A DNA stretch of 64,000 nt, taken from positions 62,001-126,000 of the forward strand of contig MEDY01000052.1 of NCBI GenBank assembly GCA_001724265.1, given 5' to 3'. Below, in pieces: positions 1 through 11,600 of the stretch (positions are counted from its first letter, which is position 1; every line of letters starts with the position of its first letter). This DNA is from Rhizaria sp. SCN 62-66. Lineage: Eukaryota > Rhizaria, unplaced. The notes under the pieces were generated by a model. The model made no database searches and had not been told where the DNA came from. It saw nothing but the letters and a program-made list of their open reading frames with translations. The position numbers and the translations under genes were made by a program.

Positions 1-3000
1 CGTCACGCTCAGCCAAAGCGTTGTCGCGCTCAGCAAAGGCAGCGTCACGCTGGGCACAGGCAGCAGCTTGCTCAGTCTCAGCGGTTTTGCGCGCCACAAA
101 AGCAGCATCGCGCTCCTCAACAAGGCGATCACGGACAGCATTAGTGGCCTTGTGCGCAGCCTCGCTCTGAACAAGCGCGGCGCGCGCCTCAGCCAAGTCA
201 GCCGTACTCTGCTTAAGAGCAGCGAGGCTCTGCTCAAGCGCGCTCTGGCTCTGCGCAAGATCGATCTTGCACTGACTCAGATCCTTCTCACACTGAGTGA
301 GCTCGGACTTGCACTCAGAAAGTGCGACCACAGCGGCGGCAAACTCAGCCTGCGCGCGCTCACACTCACTGCGGCTGGATGCAAGTGCAGCCTGAAGCTG
401 TGCAACTGCAGCCGCCTGGGCCGTAACCGCAGCCTCCGCCTCAACCACAAACGCACGCGCAGCGGCAACCTCAGTATCGGCCTTAGACAGCGCGGCACGT
501 GCGGCGATAGCGTCAGCCTCCGCAGCGGCAGCGCTCTCTTTAGCCTCTGCAGCCTCAGCGAGTGCAGCCTTGGCAGCGGCCCCAGCCTCAGCAGCAGCCT
601 CGAGGGCCGTCGAGGCCTCGGCCTTGGCAGCACTTGCCTCCGCATTAGCGCTCTCAGTCTTAGCGCGAGCGGCCGCAGCCTCGCTCACAGCATCAGCAGC
701 GGCCGCGAGTGCAGCGGACGTCGCTTCACCGGCAGCAGCAACGGCGCTCTTGGCGGCAGCGGCCTCAGCCTTAGCGGCCTCAGCCTCTGCGGCAGCTGCA
801 ATAACGGCAGCCTGGGCAGTCTGAGTCGCAGCCTTCGCGGTCGCTGTCTCGGCCATAGCAGCCTCCATATCCGACTTAGCGCTCTGAGCTTCGGCTTGAG
901 CAGCCTTAGCATCAGCCTGAGCGCTCTGCGTGGCAGCCTTGGCAGCCTCAGCTTCAGTCGTAGCAGCATCAGCCTTTGCATTGGCGGCAGCGCACTCGGT
1001 CTTCGCGGTCTCAGCTTCAGTCTTGGCTGCGTCAGCCTCAGCATTGGCTGCCTCAGCGGCACGCTTCGCAGCCTTAGCCTCAACCTTAGCAGCGGCCACA
1101 TCCGCAGCAGCAGCCTCAGCAGCAGCCTTCGCAACAACAGCCTCATCCTTAGCAGCCTGAGCATCAGCCTTGGCAGCGTCAGCAGTCGCGCTCATTTCAG
1201 CAGCCTTAGCCTCAGCAGCCTTAGCCTCAGTCCGAGCAGTCTCAGCCGCAGCAACTGCAGCAGCCGTGTCGTTCGCAGCGGTGGCAGCCTGCGCCTGAGC
1301 AGACTCCGCCTCAGCCTTGGCAGCGGCCGCAACAGCAAGCGCGGCTGAGGCTTCAGCAATAGCCTCAGCAGCTGCAGAGTGCGCAGCGGTGGTCTCTGCC
1401 TTTGCGGCCGCAACCTCTGCAGCGGCAGCAGACGCGGAGGCAGTCGCAGACGCAGCCTCCGCCTTTGCAGCAGCTGCCTCAGCCTTGGCTGCAGCAGCAG
1501 TAGCATCAGCAGCCGCAGCAGTAGCCTCTGCAGCCGCGCACTGCGCCTTAGCCTCAGTGGCCTCAGCGTTAGAGGCCGCAGCAGCAGCAACTGCAGCAGA
1601 AGCCTCTGCCTTAGCCGCGGCCTCAGAAGCCTCAGCAGCATTAGCGCGGGCAACTGCAGCAGAGGCCTCCGCAAGGGCCTCAGTTTTAACGGTCTAAGCC
1701 GCAGCAGCAGTCTCGCGTGCATTCTCAGCAGCAGCCTTGGCAGCCGCAGCGTCAGCGTTGGCGGCGTCAGCGTTAGCCGCCGCAGTCGCGGCCGCAGCCT
1801 GAGCCTGAGCCAACTTGGCAGCAGCGGTCTGCGCGGCCGCCTGGGCGCTTGCAGTCTCAGCTGCAGCAGCCTCAGCTTTCGCGGTTGCAGCAGCAGCGGT
1901 GGCATGGGCAGTAGCAGCCTCAGCGCTTGCCGCGGCCACAGCGCCTTCGGCAGCATCGCGTGCAGCAGCCACTTCGGCCGCCGCAGCAGCCTTGGCATCA
2001 GCAACGGACTTGGCCACGGCCGCCTCAGCTGCAGCCGCAGCAGCCTGCGCGGCTTCAGTCTCAGCGCGTGCGCTAGCGGCAGCCTTCTCAGCGGCCACAG
2101 CCTGCGCTTGCGCGCCAGCGGCCTGCGCATGTGCGCTCGCAGCCTGCTCCTCGGCGCGCGCGGCGCGCGCCGCAGCGGCCTCAGCGTCGGCCTTAGCGCA
2201 AGCGACGTCCGCAGCGGCGCCCGCTGCAGCGCTGGCGGCAGCGCCCGCCGCGGCGACTTCGGTGGCAACAGCACGGGCGATGGCGTCCTTGGCGGCCTTC
2301 TCGGCAGCGGCCAGCGCCGTCTGCGCGCGCGCTTCAGCCGCCTCACTCGCCGCCAGGGCACGACGACACGCGTCCAGCTCCGCGCCAGCGCGACTTGAGG
2401 CCGCGCGCTCGGCGGTCAGAGCGGCGTTCAGACGCGCGGAGTCCTCCTTGGCGCCCGCAGTGATGGCGGCCAGCTCCGCGCCCAGTGTGCCCACGCGCGT
2501 CTTGGCGGCGGCAGCGTCGGCCACGGCGGCAGTCAACGCGGTGCCCGCGGCGGCGAGCTCAGTAGTGATGGTCGTGATGGCAGCGCTGGTCGCCATCGAG
2601 CCGGCAGCGGCGGCAGATTCCGCGCGCGCTAGAGCCGCAGCGGACGTCGCAGCAGCAGCACGTGCGGCGGCAGCGTCCTGACGCGCAGCCTGGGCAGCAG
2701 CGGTCGCAGCTGCAGCTTCAGCCTTGGAAGATGCAGCTTCAGCCAATGCAGATGCAGCGTGGGCCGCGGCAGCATCGACCTCAACAGCCGCGGCTGCGGT
2801 AGCTTGTTGGGCGGCACTGGTATCTGCGGCAGCCTTGGCAGTTGCGGCAGCGGCGTCGGCCTCAGCTGATGCAGCATTAGCCTCCGCCTCGGCAGCAGCA
2901 TTTGCGGCGGCAGCAGCCTTTGCCTCAGCCTCAGCTGCCGCAGTGACAGCAGCCTCAGCAGTCTTGTTAGCCTCAGCAATAGCGGTCGCGCTTGCAGCAG

Positions 3001-5597
3001 AGGCAGCGTCAGCCTTCGCAGCCGCAGCGGCGACCGCGCGCTCAGCGTTAGCCTTGGCGTTATCAGCCGCAGCCTTCGAATTAGCAGCCTCAGCAACGGC
3101 AGAGGCCAGCGCGCGTGCGGCGCCACGTGCCGCAGCAGCGAACTCGGCAGCAGAAGCACGCGCTTGCTGCGCCTGGCGCTCAGCCAAGCGCGCATCAGTG
3201 TTCGCAGCAGCCAGTGCAACAGCAGCGTTCGCATGCACACCTGCGATGGCCACCGCAGCCTCACACTGTACGGCAGCAGCCTAGCTCTGGGCGGTAGCAG
3301 CAGCAGCCTCAGCAGCGCTCGCAGCGGCGCGCGCAGACACGCACTCGCGCTCTGCATCAACACGGGCGGCGGACGCAGCGTCACGCTCTGCGTTGGCGGC
3401 GTCGCGCTCAGCGAGTGCAGCATCAAGGGCGACGTTTGCAGCATCGCGCTCAGCGTTGGCCACATCGCGCTGGGCGACAGCGGCGTCGCGCTCCGCGGCA
3501 GCGCCGTCACGCTGAGCCTGTGCAGCATCACGCGCAGCCTCAGCCTCAGCGATCTTAGTGTGCGCAGCCGCTGTGCCGGCTTCAGCGGCTTCAGCAGCCT
3601 TTACGGCAGAGCTTACAGCCTCAGAGCGAGCAGCATCAGCAGCCAACTGAGCATCAGCCGTAGCGGCGCGAGCCTGCTTGAGCATAATTTCACACTCACA
3701 CAATACAGCCTCTGTAGCAGCAAGCGCAGCACTCTTCTCAGCAGCTTCCGCGTTGCTCTCTCGCAACGTAACCTCACGCTGCTGCAGAGTGGCCTCGGCA
3801 TACTGCAGACTCGCATTGCTTTGTTGCAGCACAGACTCACGCTGCGCAAGCGCGGTCTCCAGCTCCGTGACACGTTGCCCCAGCTCATCTTGCGTCGCTG
3901 CAAGAGCGCCCTGTGTACTGGCAAGCGCAGTCTGCGCCGCAGCAAGAGCGTTCTCCGTCATCGTCACTTCAGCGCGCGCGGCGGCGAGCGCGGCTTCCTT
4001 TTCCGCAAGCGCGGCGCGGGTTTCATCCAGGGCGGCGCCACTACGGGCCAGCGCTGCAGTACCATCCGCGGCCGCAGTCTCGCTCGCGCGCAGCACGGCG
4101 GCCTGTCGCTCTGCAGCCGCAGCAGCTGCATCCGCAGCAGTCTCAAGAGTAGACACACGGGCCTGCAGCGCGGCAGCCGCGGTCTCAGCGGCTTCAGCGC
4201 GCGCGGTGGCAACATCAGCGTCGGCGCGCGCGCTTAGCAACGCGGCCTGCGCGGTCACAGCGGCAGCCTCCGCGGCCGCGGCGCCGGAGGCGTGTTCGGC
4301 GGCGCTCGCGCTGAGACGTGCAGCCACGGTGGCAACGTCGGCACGAAGGGATGAAACGGCAGCGGGCAATACGGTACGCAACGTCGAGGCAAGCGCCGCC
4401 GCAACGGTAGCTGAGCGCGCAGGCGCATCATCGTTGTTGGTGTTTTCCTTGCTGATATCAGCCTCAGCAGAGACGGTCAAGCCTTCGAGAGAGGGAAGGT
4501 TGGACGACAGGAACGCAATACATTCCTAAATTAAAACGTACACAGGCATACAATATACGCGTGAGTGACATAAACAAAATCAAACTTTACAAAATCCTAT
4601 TGCCGTTCCTTTGTGTGGCAAAATTCATCGCGAAAACAAGCAACTAGCACCGTACCTTAAGGATGGTGACACTGTCTGCCAGATGACTGTGGAAACGCGC
4701 GCGCTCCTGCGCGGCAGCTAAATGCGCGCGCGCCTGCACCAGCCGCAGCCGCGCCCAAGCGGCCGCGCCTTGAAGCCTCTGCGGTGCAGCGTTTGCTGAC
4801 TGTGTAGCCGCAGCGGCGGTGTTCTGTTTGTTCTTCTTCTTGTTCTTGCTCTTCGCATCCTTCTTGTCGCTGACGCTATCAATCACATAGGTGTTAGTCG
4901 CATCGTCTGCGTTGCTTTTGCTCTCGCTGTCTGCGGTTAATGATGCGAAATCGTCGTCGCAGCGCCAGTCGCACACGGCGCGCATCAGCAACCGCCGGCG
5001 CAGTGCCATCGCGCTCACCGCGGCGTCCGCAGCGGCCGCGCGCTCGCGGGCGCGCGTCTCGCCTGCTGCGGCCACGGCTTCAATCTCAGCGCAGTGTGCG
5101 GCAAGCTGGTCTGCGCGCGTGTTGGCCTCGTTGAGGCGCGCAGTGGTGCTATCAAGCGTCACTTGCAGGGCGTCGCGCTCCTGCGCCAGGGCAGCGATGC
5201 GGGTCTGTGCCACGGCCAGCTCCGCACGCAGCTGAGCGGCGAGCGCAGAGGCCTCATCCAGCGCCGCGGTGGCGGCTGCGAGCTGCGCCTCTAAGTCTGC
5301 GACGCGCGTCTGCAGCGCGGCAAGCGTGGCGTCCTTGGTGGCGGCCTCGGTGCGAGCGGCACTTTGCTCAGCACGCAGAGTTGTAACCGTCGCTGTCAAC
5401 GCGCGCACAGAGGCCAGTGCCGAGTCGCGCTCCGTCTGCACTGTATTAGTAAAGCGGAAGCGCTCGAGGTGCAGCTGGCGCATAAGTTCGCGTAGCTTTA
5501 GCTCCGCCTGACGTGCCTTTAGGGCTTCCGCCGAGGCCTGGAGAGTCTCCAGAGGAGCGGCGGGGGGCGCGGGAGCGCGCCGGACCACCACACGCAT
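1..5597 (-). CDS. Giant Ala-rich coiled-coil protein, 3' part beyond window, two in-frame TAG
   Basis: Two exons are supported: 5597-4656 (314 codons) and 4525 to the left edge (at least 1508 codons). They are joined in phase 0 by a 130-nt intron with donor AAG|GTACGG and acceptor TTTAG|GAA. I checked the second exon codon by codon down to position 2: it holds no TAA or TGA, only TAG at 3283-3281 (codon 729) and 1696-1694 (codon 1258). The first exon encodes a conventional coiled coil rich in Leu, Glu and Arg, with a Lys-rich linker near residues 235-255. The rest is dominated by Ala/Glu/Lys heptads and AERDA-type repeats, predicting a very long alpha-helical rod. The ATG at 5597 follows an acceptor-like TTTACATAG, so an upstream exon is possible. 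No catalytic domain is visible. A structural, cytoskeletal or golgin-like role is only a guess. Long open frames on the opposite strand here are composition artefacts. Confidence 0.8.
1694..1696 (-). other. In-frame TAG read as sense (coiled-coil gene, codon 1258)
   Basis: Sequence before is NARETAAAA and after is TVKTEALAEASAAVARANA. The seven-residue periodicity carries across the codon. The equivalent heptad position is mostly Lys, Arg or Gln elsewhere in the rod. Confidence 0.82.
3281..3283 (-). other. In-frame TAG read as sense (coiled-coil gene, codon 729)
   Basis: The codon before is TCC/AGC-type Ser after ATAQ, and the codons after give AAAVQCEAAVAIAGVHA. This is the same Ala-rich helical composition, in the same frame, with no splice signals nearby. 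Confidence 0.8.
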
Positions 5598-5856
5598 CTA
5601 TGTAAAAAATATTCAAAAGAACAGATAAATAATAAAACAGATCACTCAAAGCAGAAACTAAAATTGCATAAAACGGAGAGTCCATGAAGATCATGATGTT
5701 GAAAAAAATGGTTGTATTTGCATGACCGTTGGCAACTTTCTAGCCGTTGCAGGCGGTGCGTTTCACGTGATATTTTAAGTATTGATTTCTCTGTGAAACC
5801 AAGGCATTATTGCAATTACGCGATACAAATACGTAGTATATCGAGTCTATTTAATA

Positions 5857-7663
5857 ATGGCTTCTTTCATTCGCCAGCCCACTGCTGGGAAGTCCGCAAC
5901 AAAGACTGTTTTGAAAGACGTTAATTCTTCTACCGTCTCGGCAAACTCTCGTCCTACAATGGGCCCCACCAAGCCTCTTGCGAAGGGTCCTCAGCTCTAT
6001 GCTAACGTTAGGGCTAAGGTTGATACTCGTCGTAGCTCTTTTTCGAAGGTACGTCTCCTTCAGTCATCGATTCCGTCTAAGATATTCTCCTATCTTGTCT
6101 GTTGCCCTCTCACATCATCCCCCCCCTGCCACCTACATATTGCACCGCTCGTAGCCTGCTCTGAACACAAGTGCCGCTTACGACGCCTCTGATGCCTCCG
6201 CCTCCACCTCTCCCATGAATGGCGACGCGTTCACTGACGAGAACAACGTCTCAATGGCGCTCTATGACGACTCCACCAACGCTGACGCTGATGCGATGCT
6301 TGCTTCTTCTGCGGCCGCTTTCGTGCCCGCGGCGGGCGACTTCCCCAGCCTTGCGCAGCCCGGCGCTCGCTACGTTGTTACCGGCGCTGAGGATGAAGCC
6401 GAACGCGGCGTTACGTCTGAGCCCGCTAGCGTGTCAGCAGCGACGCCCGCTCGCTCCTTCGCCGCTAAGTCTGCGCTCATGTCTCCCTCGACTCCCGCCG
6501 TTGCCGTCTCAGGCGGCGAGAGCAGCAGCCCGTTCGCGACGCCCACGTCTGCGGCGGCCGCGCTGTTTGTTGAAGCACCAGCCGACGCTGCCGAGGCGCG
6601 CGCTGCGTTGGCGCTGTCGTCGGCCGCTCTCTCACAGATCATCCACGGCGCTGCCCCCACTTCGGCCTCCGCGTCTTCGACCGAGATCAACGCGGGCATC
6701 GTGTGCGACGCGGCTGTGTCGTCGCTGCTTGAGGCCGCCACTGCGTCCGACGCTTCCGCTGCCGCCGCCGCTGTGGCCGCTGCCCAGGCCGCCGTGGCCG
6801 CCGCGGCCGCCGAAGAAGCCGAGGCCGCCGCGGTCGCCGCTGGCCCGTCCAACGGCCGCACACTCATGTACAAGGTGCTTGTTGTCGGCAACGCCAAGTG
6901 CGGCAAGACGTCGCTAATCCAGCGTTACGTGCGCGGGCGCTTTCAGGACGAGTACCGCACGACGATCGGCGCGGATTACTCGCGCAAGGTCGTGCCGCAG
7001 CAGGACGGCTCACACGTGCACCTGCAGTTGTGGGACCTCGCGGGGCAGGACCGCTTCGCCAAGCTCACGCGGCCATACTACCGCCACGCGCGCGCCGCGA
7101 TTGTGGTGTGTGACATTTCGCGCGCCGAGACGCTCACGGCCGTACGCGACTGGAAGGCAGAGCTGGACGCGCAGTTCGAGCTCGACACCGAGGCCGGACG
7201 CGCGCGCTTCCCCGTCGTGCTGCTTATGAACAAGAGCGATCTGCTCGATAAGAGCGTCGACGAGCTGCTGCGTATGGGCCAGCAGCTCGAGCGCCTCAAG
7301 AACGAGCTCAAATTCACGGCCGCGTTTACAACCAGCGCCAAAGCGTGCCGCTACGTCACGGAGACGATGGATTTCGTCGTCGCTTCGCTCTTCGCGCAAG
7401 AGGGGCCCGTGGACGCTGCGGGCACAAATGCCGCTGCGGGTGCAGACGCCGAGGAGGACGAGGTCGAGGCCATGCTTGCCGTTGCTTCTGCCTCTGCGTC
7501 CGCGTCGGCGTCGGCCGGGGTTGTTCGTCGCAAGGGCGGCAAGAAGACCGCCGAGGCTGCGAACACTGCCAGTGCTGCGGCTGCTGCGGGCGCTGAAACG
7601 GGCGCGATTGATCTGTCGGCGCCCACGCTGGCTCCCGGGCAGCAGGCTTCCTGCTGCTATTAA
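5857..7663 (+). CDS. Rab32/38-like small GTPase with long Ala-rich N-terminal extension
   Basis: Exons 5857-6048 and 6155-7663 are joined in phase 0 (AAG|GTACGT, then CTCGTAG|CCT), giving 566 residues ending in TAA. The GTPase core starts near residue 303. Its P-loop GNAKCGKTS (about 309-317) is followed by a TTIGADY switch I, WDLAGQDRF, NKSD and a TSAK G5 motif. The DISRAETL..V.DWK segment after the switch II region, and the helix that follows, resemble the Rab32/38/29 group, which acts on lysosome-related organelles and mitochondria-associated membranes. The C-terminus ASCCY carries a CCX prenylation motif. The roughly 300-residue N-terminus is Ser/Ala-rich with no domain I recognise, so the protein is more than twice the usual Rab length. 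Family assignment is firm; the Rab32 subgroup is inferred. Confidence 0.88.
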
Positions 7664-8632
7664 AGAGTTAGAGACCCAGCAACATGGCGCGGCGCAGCTC
7701 TGTTGTCACTAAGACTGGCGACGGTTGCGCGGAACGAGTTGTAGAAATTTAGCTTTGTTTATTTGTTAGAAAAGTATAAGTAGAATTGATTATCACAATA
7801 TCACTAAACGTTTACGTATTAGTTTGGAAAATGCCATTATGGCAGCATAAGTTCCAATACACACCCACAACATCAAATTCACTTGATAGACGTATGATGA
7901 CAACGAGAAAAGCAGTTGATTCAAATGCGAACTTGTGTATTCAGGTGTACAGTCACGACCGATGTCGCACCACACTATTAGATGCGTCACACAAGCTGGT
8001 CCATTGCCTTGCTCGAAAAAGTTCGAGTAGGTCGGGACAGCAGGTGGCGCGGGGTCACTGGACGGGCGCGGCGGGCGCAAACACGTCAGCGCACAAAGGC
8101 GCGGAGCGGGGAGATCATCATCACATAGCATGACAAATACATACGGTTTTACGATCCGGTAACACAATCATGTCGGGAACTCGCTGAACTGCAGCGCCTT
8201 TTGGTAGCGTGCGCTCGAAGTCGACGCGCGCGTTGCGACAAAAGCGGAATACAATGGGATACATTAACAAAAACAAAATAGGATGATACAGAATTTTAAC
8301 AATATACAAATACTTTACAGATTCTAAAGATACGTCAACATGATGTGGTCATGTTACGGGCTGAGTCGGGTTGGCTGGATACACAGCGGGCGAGCACGCG
8401 CAGCGGGTGCGAAGTGCGGCGCAGTGGCGTTGCCGATAAGAGGAAACACAAGACTGAGGCATGCATGACGGGTTTGATGAACCAAAAAAAAGTTTCAGAA
8501 AATAAGAACAACAACAAATTGAAAAACAAAACTAAAATCGAAAACAAAGGCGAGAAAGGCGCTACAATTTTAAGCTTGGTCGTCGACGTTGTCAGGTTGC
8601 TCAAGCCTGTGTGTGTCACGCACTTCGCTCAT
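7664..8632. other. Convergent intergenic region, no gene seen
   Basis: AT-rich DNA between two converging genes that both end in TAA. It holds the two 3' untranslated regions. Short open stretches lack codon bias or recognisable protein features. Confidence 0.6.
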
Positions 8633-11600
8633 TTAGTAGCGGCGCGGTGGCATGGGCGGCGGCACGGGCGCGGAGGGTGGCCCCTGACCGTACGGCGTAG
8701 GCGGCTGCGGCGGCGCCTGCGCGTACGGCATCGGCGGCGCCTGCGCGTACGGCATCGGCGGCTGCGGGGGCTGCGGCGGGCGCGGCGGCATGGGCGCGGC
8801 CGAGTACGCGGGCGGATGCGCCGGCGGAGCACCGCCGCCGTACTGCCCGTACGCCGGCGGCTTTGGCGGCGGCGGCGCCATCGGGGCCTGTTGGCCGTAG
8901 CCCGAGCCAGAATGCTGCATGGGGTTGTCCGAAGACACGGCATAGTACGTTTGCTGCTGCGGCGAGCGCGGCGGCTGCGGCGCCATGGGGGCCGCGGGCG
9001 CGTAGCCGTACTGCGGCGGGGTGGCAGGTGGGTAGCCAGCCGGCTGGCCGTAGCCGGACTGAGGCTGGCCAAAACCGGGCTGAGGCTGACCATAGCCGGG
9101 CTGAGGCTGGCCGTAGCCGGACTGCTGCTGACCGTAGAACTGAGGCGGCTGCTGCGGCGGCACGGGGGCGACGGGAGGCGCCGCCGTGGAAGCAGGAGCA
9201 ACAGGCACCATGACCACAGCCGCAGGAGCCTCAACGGGGGCGCCCGACGAACCGGAGCTGGAGCGCATGCAGGCGCGGCACCAGTATCGGCGAGTGCCCT
9301 GGAACTGCTGGCAGCAGCAGCACGACAACAGGCACGCGATTAGAAGCACACCGAGGATGACGCAGATGACGACGACAGCGATGACCCATCCGGGGGTGCC
9401 ACTGCCGCCGCTGCCTCCGGTGTCGGTGTTGTAGTCGCTGGGTACACCAGTGCTCGTGCTCGCGGGGCACGTGATCGAAGACGTCGACGTGCACGTCGAG
9501 TCGCTCACGCCCAGACCAAGCGAAACCTCACTCAGCGATAGCACCGACGACGTGGCGGCGACCAAGGTCGAGTACTTCGCAGCCAGCGCAGTGACCGCGG
9601 TGTAGGCCGACACCATGCTCTGATCAGCCCCTTCAGGGTCGTTGGTCGCGGCGATGACGAAGCGGCCCGTCGCGGCGTCCGGCGTCGCGCAGTAACCGTT
9701 GAGGTGGAAGCGCGCGATCACATAGTCGATCTTGCTGCTGCTCGTGTAAAGCTCAGCAGAGCGGAACGTGACCTTGCCTGCGGACGCAGGCACTCCAGTC
9801 GCAGAGCCACCGCCGGGCAGCAGCCCGCGCGCGGCGCGGGTGAGCTCCAGCGCAGCGCGCGCGAAGAAGGCCTTGGTCGCGTCGCTGTCGAGGATGGTGA
9901 CGCGCAGGGGCAGGTTGTTAGCGGCGAATGTCAGCACCAGCGCGACACCGCGGCACTCGCATTGGTCGCCGACGAACTCGCGCGAGCACTCGCACGCGCT
10001 GCAGTCGCTCGAAGGCCTGCCCGACGTGCCAGAGGAGCCCGAGGTGGAGCACCGGCGGTCGCACGTCTGGCAGCTCGAGCCCGTCCAGTCGCCCGTGCAC
10101 ACGCACGTGCCGCAGCCAAAGAGGCCGCCGGTCTTGGCGAGGGCGAAGCCGTTGTTGAGACACACGCCGACGGACGAGGACGCGGTTGACTTGGCGGCCG
10201 CGGTGGCAGCGGCGTCCAGATCGCATGTGGTGGGCGTGCCGCACGTCGTACCGTGGTAACCCGCCTTGCACACGCAGCCCGTGGTGGCGCTGTCAACGCC
10301 GGGGAAGGTGCGGGGCGCGCACGACGACGTGTCAAGCGTGTTGCAGCCGTACGTGACGCACGGGCCGTTCTCGCAGCGCGCGCCGGAGTAGCCCTCTTTG
10401 CAGGTGCACGCGTCGCTGGGCGCGCTGGTGCGCGAGCAGACGCCGTTGAGACCGCAGTAGCTGCCACCCTCAGAGTCGCAGATAGAGCCCAGCGAGAACG
10501 TGGACGCGGAGTCCGCGTACAGCGACGCCGAGACGGACACGCGCACAGTAAAGGAGAACGCGGCCCACGAAGTCGGCACTTCAAACACGGCGGATGTCGC
10601 AGTCACTGGCACGGTCATCATGGGACGAACATCATCGCCAGAGCCACGGGCCTCGATCAAGAAGTGCGTGTTCAGCGATGACGCCCAGCTCGAGCCGGAG
10701 TAAGAGAAGTTGACCGTGAGCTTGCTGCCGCGCGTGGCCGTGGTGCCCACGCTGCTGGCGCCGGATACAGTCACCGAAGTCACATTTAGCGTCGCGACCT
10801 CAGCGCACTGGTCACCACGCGTACCCGGGTAGCAGGTACACGTGCCCCAGAGACGCGAGGGCGTGCCGGTGAAGCCGACGGAGCAGGTGCCGCTGTTCTG
10901 GCACGACACGGAGCCAAGCAGACACGACGTCTCGGTGCTCGGGCGAGTGGTCGCAGGGCAGAAGCCATCAGAGACGGCAGTGCACGTGGGCGTGTCAGTG
11001 GTGTAGCGGCAGCACGTGACGGTGGACGTCAGCACGCCCCATGAGCACGCGCCGGTGCAGGCCGAGATCGCGGAGCGCTCCCACCCGTAGGTCGGCTCCG
11101 CTGCGGTGGGGTCGGTAGGACACTGCGGCGTGTCAGTGCACGCGGCCGACGTGGCGGGCTTGGTGCCAGCGACGGTGCCCGAGGCCTCGCAGTCGGAGAG
11201 AAGTGCAGAGTTGATCAGAGAGGCCGAGCTGTCAACGCAGCTCACAACGCGCGTCATGGTGCCCGGAGACGTGGTGGGATTGACCGAACACGCGGGGCAG
11301 CCGGACCACGACTGCTTCACGACCCACGCACACGCGCTGCGGTCAGTGCACGACGACGACGCCGCGGGCTGCGTGCCAGCGCCCGCGGACGCGCAGACCG
11401 AGTTGTTGACGGCGATGGGCGCGGCGTTGCCGCCGGGCAGCACAAAGCACCCGACGTTGCGGCCGCGACGGCCCGTGGAGGAGCACTTGGACGAGCAGGC
11501 AGTCCATTCCGAGCCCGTATCGGAGCACGTGACCAGCGCGGGCGCGGTGGGAGACCAGCAGCGCCAGTCGGCCGTGCAGCCGGTTGAGGTCGGGGAAGCG

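Noticed and set aside
68-2398. Long Ser/Leu-rich and Ala-rich open frames on the + strand
   Set aside because: They are antisense to the coiled-coil gene. Alanine-codon repeats read backwards or shifted automatically give open Ser, Leu, Ala or Arg frames; no splice or domain support.
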